From Propionibacteriaceae bacterium (GTDB taxonomy: Bacteria > Actinomycetota > Actinomycetes > Propionibacteriales > Propionibacteriaceae): a stretch of 7,332 nucleotides of DNA. How positions within the stretch are numbered: position 1 is the stretch's first letter; each line of letters opens with the position of its first letter. Of this stretch, positions 1 through 4,691 are shown in pieces. The translations under genes and the position numbers were made by a program. The stretch is from the NCBI GenBank assembly GCA_031265725.1, contig JAISCH010000043.1, positions 1-7,332 on the forward strand, read 5' to 3'. Under the pieces are notes generated by a model, which saw only the letters and a list, made by a program, of their open reading frames with translations, was not told the origin of the DNA and did not search any database.

Positions 1-1
1 G

Positions 2-643
2 GCTAACTTCTCCGACCACGGTGCCAACCGGCTCGGAGCCTCGGCGCTGATGCAGGGATTGGCCGACGGCTACTTCGTGTTGCCGAACACCATCAACGAT
101 TACTTGGCCGACGCGCTGAGCTTCCCGAAGGTGGCTGCGGACAATCCAGCCGTGGTCGCGGCAAGGGTCGCGGTCAAGGGCCAGATTGAGCGGCTGCTGG
201 GCGTCAACGGCACTCGCACGGTCGACTCGTTCCACAAGGAATTGGGTTCTATCATGTGGGAGTACTGCGGGATGGAACGCAATGAGGCCGGCCTGATCAA
301 AGCTATCGGCAAGATTCGAGAACTGCGCGAGGAGTTCTGGCGAGATGTCAAGGTCACTGGTGCGAACGAGGAATTCAACCAGACCTTAGAGCGCGCCGGA
401 CGGCTGGTCGATTTCTTCGATCTGGGCGAATTGCTGTGTATCGATGCCTTGCATCGCCGCGAGTCCTGCGGGGGCCACTTCCGGTCCGAGTCGCAGACCG
501 AGGACGGCGAGGCGCTGCGCGACGACGAGAACTTCCTCTATGTCGCGGCTTGGGAATTCGGCGGTGATGGCGAGAAACCCATCCTCCATAAAGAATCCTT
601 GACCTACAAGGCCATCGAATTGAAGCAGAGGAGCTACAAGTGA
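2..643 (+). CDS. sdhA: Succinate dehydrogenase flavoprotein subunit, C-terminal part (5' end outside the window)
   Basis: This is the C-terminal 213 residues of the FAD-binding subunit of complex II, which oxidises succinate to fumarate on the cytoplasmic face of the membrane and passes electrons to SdhB. The reading frame is open from base 2. It begins in the conserved FAD-site segment [10 protein letters not shown], equivalent to GANRLGGNSL in E. coli SdhA, followed by the [10 protein letters not shown] stretch seen in the actinobacterial/Bacteroidetes-like branch of the family. A helical C-terminal domain follows, with the family-typical region around SCGGHFRSE (an S-R/C-G-x-H-x-R-like motif). 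The active-site arginine and the covalent-FAD histidine would lie upstream, outside the window. The stop codon overlaps the GTG start of sdhB, which implies translational coupling. In this branch a single cytochrome b subunit, sdhC, usually lies upstream of sdhA, giving the order sdhCAB; no anchor gene follows sdhB here. Confidence 0.95.
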   Translation, partial: ANFSDHGANRLGASALMQGLADGYFVLPNTINDYLADALSFPKVAADNPAVVAARVAVKGQIERLLGVNGTRTVDSFHKELGSIMWEYCGMERNEAGLIKAIGKIRELREEFWRDVKVTGANEEFNQTLERAGRLVDFFDLGELLCIDALHRRESCGGHFRSESQTEDGEALRDDENFLYVAAWEFGGDGEKPILHKESLTYKAIELKQRSYK

Positions 644-1416
644 GCGAGAATCTGATGAATCTGACTCTGCGGGTCTGGCGGCAACCGAATGGGAAAGCGC
701 CGGGCAAGATGGTCGAGTACAAGCTGGGCGGGGTGTCGAAAGATATGTCGTTCCTCGAGATGCTCGACCTGCTCAACGAGGAATTGACCCTCCAAGGCAT
801 CGATCCGGTGGCTTTTGACCATGATTGCCGTGAGGGCATCTGCGGCATGTGCGGCATCGTCATCAATGGCGCTGCGCATGGCCGGGGTGATTCCCCAGTG
901 GCGACCACGACCTGCCAGTTGCACATGCGTAACTTCAACGATGGCGATGTGATCACAGTGGAGCCTTGGCGGGCTGGCCCCTTGCCAGTCATCAAGGACT
1001 TGGCGGTGAATCGTTCGGCGTTGGACAAGATCATTGCCGCTGGCGGCTACGTCTCGGTGAACACCGGAGCTGCGCCGGATGCCCATGCCAACGCGGTGAG
1101 CAAGCGGAAGGCCGACCGGGCCTTCGACGCGGCCACCTGCATCGGCTGCGGAGCCTGTGTGGCGGCCTGCCCCAACCACTCGGGCATGCTGTTCACAGCG
1201 GCGAAGATCACCCATCTGGCTATGCTGCCGCAAGGCCAGCCCGAGCGGGCGCTGCGGGTGAAGCGGATGATCGGACAGCACGACCTGCTGAATTTCGGCG
1301 GTTGCACCAATATCGGTGAATGCGCGGCGGTCTGCCCGAAGGAAATCCCGCTCGACGCCATCGCCCAGTTGAACCGCGACCTGATCTCGTCGCTGTTCAA
1401 AGGCGACGGCAAGTAG
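640..1416 (+). CDS. sdhB: Succinate dehydrogenase iron-sulfur subunit
   Basis: This 258-residue protein carries electrons from the FAD of SdhA through three iron-sulfur clusters to quinone. The N-terminal ferredoxin-like domain holds the 2Fe-2S ligands C63, C68, C71 and C92 (motif CREGICGMC). The C-terminal domain has C167-x2-C170-x2-C173-x3-C177-P, then C222-x5-C228-x3-C232-P. By comparison with E. coli SdhB, C167, C170, C173 and C232 bind the 4Fe-4S cluster, and C177, C222 and C228 bind the 3Fe-4S cluster. All expected ligands are present. The GTG start at 640 overlaps the sdhA stop and has AGGAG at 629-633, six bases upstream. A strong intrinsic terminator follows 12 bases after the stop, so sdhB is the last gene of its operon. 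The length and the long insertion between the two cluster domains match the actinobacterial type rather than the shorter proteobacterial one. Confidence 0.96.
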   Translation: MSENLMNLTLRVWRQPNGKAPGKMVEYKLGGVSKDMSFLEMLDLLNEELTLQGIDPVAFDHDCREGICGMCGIVINGAAHGRGDSPVATTTCQLHMRNFNDGDVITVEPWRAGPLPVIKDLAVNRSALDKIIAAGGYVSVNTGAAPDAHANAVSKRKADRAFDAATCIGCGACVAACPNHSGMLFTAAKITHLAMLPQGQPERALRVKRMIGQHDLLNFGGCTNIGECAAVCPKEIPLDAIAQLNRDLISSLFKGDGK

Positions 1417-1428
1417 CTGACGGCTATT

Positions 1429-1464
1429 GGTGGCTCCGGTGCGAACCGGGGCCACCTTTTGCTT
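1429..1464 (+). terminator. Rho-independent terminator of the sdh operon
   Basis: A 12-base-pair stem is formed by 1429-1440 (GGTGGCTCCGGT) and 1445-1456 (ACCGGGGCCACC), with a single G-U wobble. It closes on a GCGA tetraloop of the stable GNRA class and is followed directly by TTTT at 1457-1460, then GCTTT. It sits 12 bases after the sdhB stop, where an operon terminator is expected, and separates sdhAB from the rplS transcription unit. Confidence 0.92.
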
Positions 1465-1652
1465 TCCAATCGGGACGACGAGCCTCCGGTCGATTGCCGA
1501 GGACTGATCGTCCGTCCGGCCCGCTGATTATCATCAAGGTCGGGGTTTGTGGCAAGATTAGTCCTTGCGTGCCGTGGCATCCTGCTACAGGGGGATATTG
1601 CGACGGCGATCCAACTAGACGAAGTGACCTGTGGCACTGGCGAGGAAAACTG
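1465..1652 (+). promoter_or_regulatory. rplS upstream region, expected to hold the promoter and 5' leader
   Basis: The terminator before this stretch and the tight gene packing after it imply that the promoter for rplS and the genes downstream lies here. I find no convincing -35/-10 pair: TTGCGT at 1565-1570 with TACAGG at 1586-1591 has a 15-base spacer, which is too short. Small elements are visible. A 5-bp hairpin GCAAG/CTTGC surrounds ATTAGTC near 1552-1568, CCTG/CAGG surrounds CTA near 1581-1590, and GTGGCA occurs three times at 1549, 1574 and 1631. A ribosomal-protein leader with autoregulation by L19 is conceivable but not shown. GAGGA at 1642-1646 is the rplS ribosome binding site. Confidence 0.45.
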
Positions 1653-2003
1653 ATGAGCAACCTGGTAGAGCAAGTCTCCAAAGCGGCACTCCGCACCGAC
1701 ATTCCCGATTTTCGCCCTGGCGACTCGGTACGGGTCCATGTGCGAGTTATTGAGGGCACCCGTTCCCGGATCCAGGTTTTCGCCGGTGTCTGCATCTCCT
1801 GCACTGGTTCCGGGATATCCGAGGCTTTCACCGTGCGCAAAATCTCCTTTGGCGCCGGTGTGGAGCGCACTTTCCCATTGCACTCCCCGATCATTGAGAA
1901 GATCGAAGTGGAGCGCCGTGGCGACGTGCGACGCGCCAAGCTGTACTATTTGCGCGGTTTGCGCGGAAAAGCTGCAAAGATCAAGGAGAAGCGCGACCGT
2001 TGA
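1653..2003 (+). CDS. rplS: 50S ribosomal protein L19
   Basis: L19 is a 116-residue component of the large ribosomal subunit, located near the interface with the small subunit. Family hallmarks are the RPGD motif at 21-24, VRV(I)EG at 30-35, [20 protein letters not shown] at 60-79 and the C-terminal signature RRAKLYYLR at 93-101. The ATG at 1653 is chosen because it gives the usual family length and has GAGGA at 1642-1646, six bases upstream. The frame continues open upstream of this point through the sdh terminator, but that extension has no homology or function. One oddity is residues 46-51, which read VCISCT where homologues typically have a VVI-A-R/K-type basic segment, leaving a CxxC pair in place of basic residues. 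The gene is usually preceded by rimM and trmD in actinobacteria; here sdhB precedes it, behind a terminator. Confidence 0.97.
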   Translation: MSNLVEQVSKAALRTDIPDFRPGDSVRVHVRVIEGTRSRIQVFAGVCISCTGSGISEAFTVRKISFGAGVERTFPLHSPIIEKIEVERRGDVRRAKLYYLRGLRGKAAKIKEKRDR

Positions 2004-2050
2004 GGCTGAGCTTCCGCTAGATTGAACCTGGCTAGGAACGGGAGTCTGTG

Positions 2051-3214
2051 GTGGATGAAGGGTTGGACGAGGGGATGTCCTCGGGGCATCTATACCTTTT
2101 CGGTGCCGAACCTGAACCAGAGCCCGTCAGCGCTCAGCCTGTTGTCGGACAACCCATAGTAGAGCAGCCTGTTGACAGTGGTCACGGCGTGGTCTCTGAC
2201 CCGGTGCCGGTGACTGGTCGGGGCGACATTCCAGTCGACACTTTCGCTTCGGCGGAGCCTTGGCCCCCGCTTGAGCCTTTTCCGGCGACTGAGCCGTTGG
2301 TTATGACCGCACCCATTCCCGAGCCTACTTTCGCGCCGGTCAGGCCGGCGGAGGTCGTTCCGGCTCCGATCCCAGAGTCGGTGCCAGAGCCTGAGCCAGA
2401 GCCGACTGGGAAGAAGAGCAAGAAAGCCAAGTCGGAGAAGGTGAAGCCGGAGAAGCCCAAGCGCACCGGGCTGCAAGTCTTCGGCTCCTGGGTGCGTGAG
2501 ATAGTCATCGTCATGCTCGGCGCGTTGCTCGCCTCCACCCTGCTCCGGGTGTTCGTGGTGCAGTTGTATGAGATTCCTTCCGGCTCGATGGAGAATCTCA
2601 TCCAGCGCGACGACCGGGTGGCGGTGCAGAAACTCACCGGATTCAGCCGTGGCGATGTGGTCGTCTTCCAGGACACGCAGAACTGGATGCATGAGATTCA
2701 GCCGGACTACAACTGGTGGGAGCAGACGCTGGTCTTCGTCGGGCTGGCCCCGGATGAGAGCGTCGGATATCTGATCAAGCGGGTCATCGGTATGCCGGGT
2801 GATCGGGTCTCCTGTTGCGACGCGCAGGGACGGATCACTATAAATGGGGTGCCGTTGCAGGAGGACTCATACCTCTACCAGGATCCGGTGACCGGGGAGA
2901 GAGTCGACCCGTCGCGCACCTCGTTCGATGTGGTAGTCCCCGCTGATCGGGTCTTCGTGCTCGGCGACCATCGTAATTCATCGGCGGACTCGCGCTGTCA
3001 TATGATCGATCCGACGAATGGCGGGCCACCGGGGATCATGGGTTTCGTGCCGAAAAAGGACGTGGTGGGCACGGCTATAGCGCGGGTGTATCCCTTCTCG
3101 CGTTTCACCGGCATCTCCCGGCCGCCCAGTTTCGACCAGATACCCGAGCCAACCGAGCCGCCACCGACTGACCCAGTGATCTACGGGGAAATCCAACCCT
3201 GTGTCAATGGATGA
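2051..3214 (+). CDS. lepB: Type I signal peptidase with a long Pro/Glu-rich N-terminal extension
   Basis: This is the membrane-anchored serine protease that removes signal peptides from proteins exported by Sec and Tat. Numbered from the GTG at 2051, the 387-residue protein has an acidic, proline-rich cytoplasmic region (about 20-119, many PEPEP and EP units) and a Lys-rich stretch (about 121-138). One membrane segment (about 150-170) comes next, then the S26 catalytic domain. The nucleophile is S179 in IPSGSM and the general base is K243 in YLIKRVIGMPGDRV. The GDHRN-SADSR box E starts at about 305. A CC pair at 255-256 probably marks the extracellular disulfide seen in many actinobacterial homologues. 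The tail is Pro-rich. GGAG at 2041-2044 lies six bases before the GTG at 2051, as in neighbouring genes; the GTG one codon earlier (2048) or the ATG at 2075 are alternatives. The stop overlaps the rnhB start (ATGA). Confidence 0.95.
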   Translation: MDEGLDEGMSSGHLYLFGAEPEPEPVSAQPVVGQPIVEQPVDSGHGVVSDPVPVTGRGDIPVDTFASAEPWPPLEPFPATEPLVMTAPIPEPTFAPVRPAEVVPAPIPESVPEPEPEPTGKKSKKAKSEKVKPEKPKRTGLQVFGSWVREIVIVMLGALLASTLLRVFVVQLYEIPSGSMENLIQRDDRVAVQKLTGFSRGDVVVFQDTQNWMHEIQPDYNWWEQTLVFVGLAPDESVGYLIKRVIGMPGDRVSCCDAQGRITINGVPLQEDSYLYQDPVTGERVDPSRTSFDVVVPADRVFVLGDHRNSSADSRCHMIDPTNGGPPGIMGFVPKKDVVGTAIARVYPFSRFTGISRPPSFDQIPEPTEPPPTDPVIYGEIQPCVNG

Positions 3215-3807
3215 CCAGCAGCTACGAGCGGGAGTTGTTCGCGGCGGGGTTCTCACTCATCGCCGGTGCTGACGAGGCCGGTCGCGGAGCCTGTGCCGGG
3301 CCGCTTGTTGCGGCGGCGGTGATCTGGCCGCAGCTCGACCTTCTGGGCATAACCGACTCGAAGAAGTTGACTCCCGCCGCCCGTACTGCGGCATTCGCCG
3401 AGATAACCAGTCATGCGCTGGCCTGGGCAAGCGTTGCGGTCCCAGCGCCGGAGTGCGACCGGCTCGGCATCCAACAGGCGAACCTCTCCGCGCTGCGCCG
3501 GGCGGTCCTGCGGCTGTCTCCCAGCCCGGAGTACGTGGTGATAGACGGCTTCGGCTTGGACGGCCTGCCCTGCCCCAGCCTGGGGGTGTGGAAGGGCGAC
3601 CAGGTGGCGGCGTGCGTATCGGCGGCGTCCATCGTGGCCAAAGTCACCCGCGACCGGATGATGGAGCAATTGCACTTGGAATATCCGGGATATGGATTCG
3701 ACGTGCACAAGGGCTATTGCACTAAAACGCATCAGCAGGCGTTGGACAGGTTGGGGCCGTGTCCGGCGCATCGGTTCAGCTTCGATAATGTCCCAGCGGC
3801 GCGGTAG
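3211..3807 (+). CDS. rnhB: Ribonuclease HII
   Basis: This 198-residue enzyme cuts RNA in RNA-DNA hybrids and nicks 5' of single ribonucleotides misincorporated in DNA, starting ribonucleotide excision repair. The metal-binding acidic residues are all present: D21 and E22 in ADEAGRG, D112 in VIDG and D130 in KGD. The GRG motif is at 24-26. The substrate-binding segment SAASIVAKVTRDRMM at about 137-151 and the tyrosine Y169 in HKGY, which recognises the ribonucleotide junction, are also present. The length is normal for the family. The ATG at 3211 overlaps the lepB stop and has no purine-rich ribosome binding site before it, so translation probably depends on ribosomes finishing lepB. A pairing of lepB and rnhB is widespread in actinobacteria. 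Confidence 0.97.
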   Translation: MTSSYERELFAAGFSLIAGADEAGRGACAGPLVAAAVIWPQLDLLGITDSKKLTPAARTAAFAEITSHALAWASVAVPAPECDRLGIQQANLSALRRAVLRLSPSPEYVVIDGFGLDGLPCPSLGVWKGDQVAACVSAASIVAKVTRDRMMEQLHLEYPGYGFDVHKGYCTKTHQQALDRLGPCPAHRFSFDNVPAAR

Positions 3808-3819
3808 GGTTGACACGTT

Positions 3820-4131
3820 ATGAGCGCTGTAGATTTGGAACAGTACGAGGCCGAGTTGGAGTTGCAACTCTACCGGGAGTACAAAGACGTTGTCGGCATC
3901 TTCACCTACGCGGTGGAGACTGAGCGGCGCTTCTACCTGTGCAACACGGTCGATCTCAAAGTCCGCACTGAGGGCGGAGACGTCTACTACGAGGTCTCAA
4001 TGGGAGACGCCTGGGTGTGGGACATGTATCGCCCAGCCCGCTTCGTGAAGAGTGCCAAGGTGCTAACCTTCCGCGACGTGTCCATCGAAGAGATCGTCCA
4101 CTCCGACCTGAGCGTCCCAGACAACCTCTGA
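3820..4131 (+). CDS. DUF2469 family protein of unknown function
   Basis: This 103-residue acidic protein resembles the mycobacterial Rv2901c family along nearly its full length. Conserved stretches include LYREYKDVVGIFTY, VETERRFYL, YYEVSMGDAWVWDMYRPARFVK and VLTFRDVSIEE. There is no signal peptide, membrane segment or recognisable catalytic motif, so it is probably a small soluble cytoplasmic protein. The strong conservation suggests a housekeeping role, but none is established to my knowledge. It starts 12 bases after the rnhB stop, with only a weak site (TAGGG at 3805-3809, overlapping the rnhB stop codon), so it is probably co-transcribed with rplS-lepB-rnhB. It is the last gene before a repeat-rich gap, and no clear poly-U terminator follows it. 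Confidence 0.93.
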   Translation: MSAVDLEQYEAELELQLYREYKDVVGIFTYAVETERRFYLCNTVDLKVRTEGGDVYYEVSMGDAWVWDMYRPARFVKSAKVLTFRDVSIEEIVHSDLSVPDNL

Positions 4132-4132
4132 G

Positions 4133-4160
4133 CCCGGAGTCCCGGAGTTTGCGCGGGAGT
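4133..4160 (+). repeat. Short tandem repeat CCCGGAGT after the DUF2469 gene
   Basis: CCCGGAGT occurs twice without a gap, at 4133-4140 and 4141-4148, and a related CGGGAGT lies at 4154-4160. TCCCG at 4140-4144 can also pair with CGGGA at 4154-4158. It begins just after the stop codon. It could be a chance repeat or part of the 3' end of the upstream transcript. Confidence 0.4.
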
Positions 4161-4176
4161 CGTTAAGGCGTGGGTC

Positions 4177-4236
4177 TGGTTGAGTGATTCCAGGGGAAGC
4201 CTGCCGCGCGCACTTATGCGCCCTCTGGGCCAACCA
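4177..4236 (+). other. Possible nested stem-loop in the gap before yraN
   Basis: Three nested pairings can be drawn by eye. TGGTTG (4177-4182) pairs with CAACCA (4231-4236). CCAGGGG (4190-4196) pairs with CCTCTGG (4222-4228), with one G-U. GCGCA (4208-4212) pairs with TGCGC (4217-4221) around a CTTA loop. Large one-sided bulges remain (7 and 11 bases on the 5' side). It could be the 3' end structure of the DUF2469 transcript or a small structured RNA. Pairing of this quality can also arise by chance in GC-rich DNA, and no U-run follows. Confidence 0.3.
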
Positions 4237-4241
4237 ACTGG

Positions 4242-4269
4242 CTGTGGATAGCGATTTTGTTATCCACAG
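4242..4269 (+). repeat. Perfect 9-bp inverted repeat made of two convergent DnaA-box-like sequences
   Basis: CTGTGGATA at 4242-4250 and TATCCACAG at 4261-4269 are exact reverse complements separated by a 10-base AT-richer spacer. The right arm contains TTATCCACA (4260-4268), the canonical DnaA box. The left arm read on the minus strand gives CTATCCACA (4243-4251), one mismatch from it. It lies upstream of yraN and overlaps the candidate -35 region. It could be a DnaA binding site, an operator for another dimeric regulator, or simply a hairpin at the 3' end of the upstream operon. Confidence 0.6.
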
Positions 4270-4292
4270 ATTCAGGGTTGGCTGAATAATTT
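4263..4292 (+). promoter_or_regulatory. Candidate promoter of the yraN-comM-dprA operon
   Basis: TCCACA (4263-4268) matches four of six bases of a TTGACA -35 box. TAATTT (4287-4292) fits the TAnnnT -10 pattern, with an 18-base spacer. The predicted start of transcription near 4299 would lie right at the first bases of the next hairpin. The -35 box would lie inside the DnaA-box-like sequence. This is the most AT-rich part of the gap. The assignment is by eye only. Confidence 0.35.
4270..4287 (+). repeat. 6-bp inverted repeat ATTCAG/CTGAAT
   Basis: ATTCAG (4270-4275) and CTGAAT (4282-4287) flank GGTTGG. The element directly abuts the 9-bp palindrome on its left and leads into the AT-rich AATTTCT. 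As RNA it would be a weak stem followed by a short, impure U-rich run, so a weak terminator is possible. It could equally be part of a protein-binding region over the promoter. Confidence 0.4.
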
Positions 4293-4300
4293 CTGTCCTT

Positions 4301-4324
4301 CTCCACATAATGCTTGATGTGGAG
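4301..4324 (+). promoter_or_regulatory. Perfect hairpin that would sequester the yraN ribosome binding site
   Basis: CTCCACAT (4301-4308) and ATGTGGAG (4317-4324) are exact reverse complements with an 8-base spacer. The right arm includes GGAG of the GGAGG (4321-4325) that serves the GTG start at 4332, and the left arm supplies the anti-Shine-Dalgarno CTCC. In RNA an 8-bp stem would mask the ribosome binding site and could act as a translational switch. The same palindrome could instead be a DNA operator. Its left arm contains TTCTCCACA (4299-4307), one base from a DnaA box. Confidence 0.5.
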
Positions 4325-4331
4325 GTATGCG

Positions 4332-4691
4332 GTGGACAGACGAGAGACTGGGCAGATCGGTGAAGACCTTGCGGTGGCACATCTGTGCGCGCTGGGTTGG
4401 CAGATTCTGGATCGCAATTGGCGCTGCGCCAGCGGAGAACTCGACATCGTGGCGAGAGATTTGGCGGGAGTGGTGGTTTTCTGCGAGGTGAAGTGTCGCC
4501 GGGGCGGCGGATTTGGGTCGCCGTTGGAGGCGATCACTGTCACCAAGATGCGCAAGCTGCGTTCGCTGGCCGTGTGTTGGTTGCGGACGCAGAGCGTCTT
4601 CACTCCGCAGTTTCGTTTCGACGGGATTGGCGTGCTGCTCACTGATGGCGCTGCTCCGCAACTCATTCACAAGGAAGGAATAGGGCTGTGA
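4332..4691 (+). CDS. yraN: YraN family (UPF0102) nuclease-fold protein
   Basis: This 119-residue protein has the RecB-like PD-(D/E)XK nuclease fold. Visible motifs are GQIGEDLAVAHL (E11), GELDIVARD (E36, D38), VFCEVKCRR (E52-x-K54) and a C-terminal IRFD-like strand (FRFDGIGVLL). The residues needed for metal binding are thus present. The cellular role of the family is unclear; it is generally assigned to DNA or RNA processing because of its fold and its link to comM and dprA. The GTG at 4332 is chosen because GGAGG lies six bases upstream and homologues begin at about this point. An ATG at 4317 or TTG at 4314 in the same frame would lack a binding site and fall inside the hairpin. The stop overlaps the GTG start of the next gene. 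Confidence 0.9.
   Translation: MDRRETGQIGEDLAVAHLCALGWQILDRNWRCASGELDIVARDLAGVVVFCEVKCRRGGGFGSPLEAITVTKMRKLRSLAVCWLRTQSVFTPQFRFDGIGVLLTDGAAPQLIHKEGIGL

Noticed and set aside
634..1455. Long minus-strand open frame of 273 codons opposite sdhB
   Set aside because: It is the shadow of sdhB, which has all its cluster ligands. The frame is Arg/His-rich, has no family features, and runs through the sdh terminator.
1320..1652. N-terminal extension of rplS through the upstream in-frame open stretch
   Set aside because: It would read through sdhB in another frame and across a strong terminator. The ATG at 1653 has a good ribosome binding site and gives the normal L19 length.
3810..3822. TTGACA at the rnhB/DUF2469 junction as a -35 promoter element
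   Set aside because: It lies at the start codon of the DUF2469 gene, so a promoter here would start transcription inside the gene. The hexamer is probably coincidental.
4242..4324. Chromosomal origin of replication
   Set aside because: DnaA-box-like sequences are present, but there are only a few, there is no clear AT-rich unwinding region, and the neighbours are not dnaA, dnaN, rpmH or parAB.
4314..4331. TTG at 4314 or ATG at 4317 as the start of yraN
   Set aside because: Neither has a ribosome binding site and both fall in or at the hairpin. GTG at 4332 has GGAGG six bases upstream and matches where homologues begin.
4214..4670. Two minus-strand open frames opposite the yraN region, suggesting a divergent or antisense gene
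   Set aside because: They overlap yraN, which has clear nuclease-fold motifs. Their translations are rich in Arg, His, Ser and Pro without recognisable domains.
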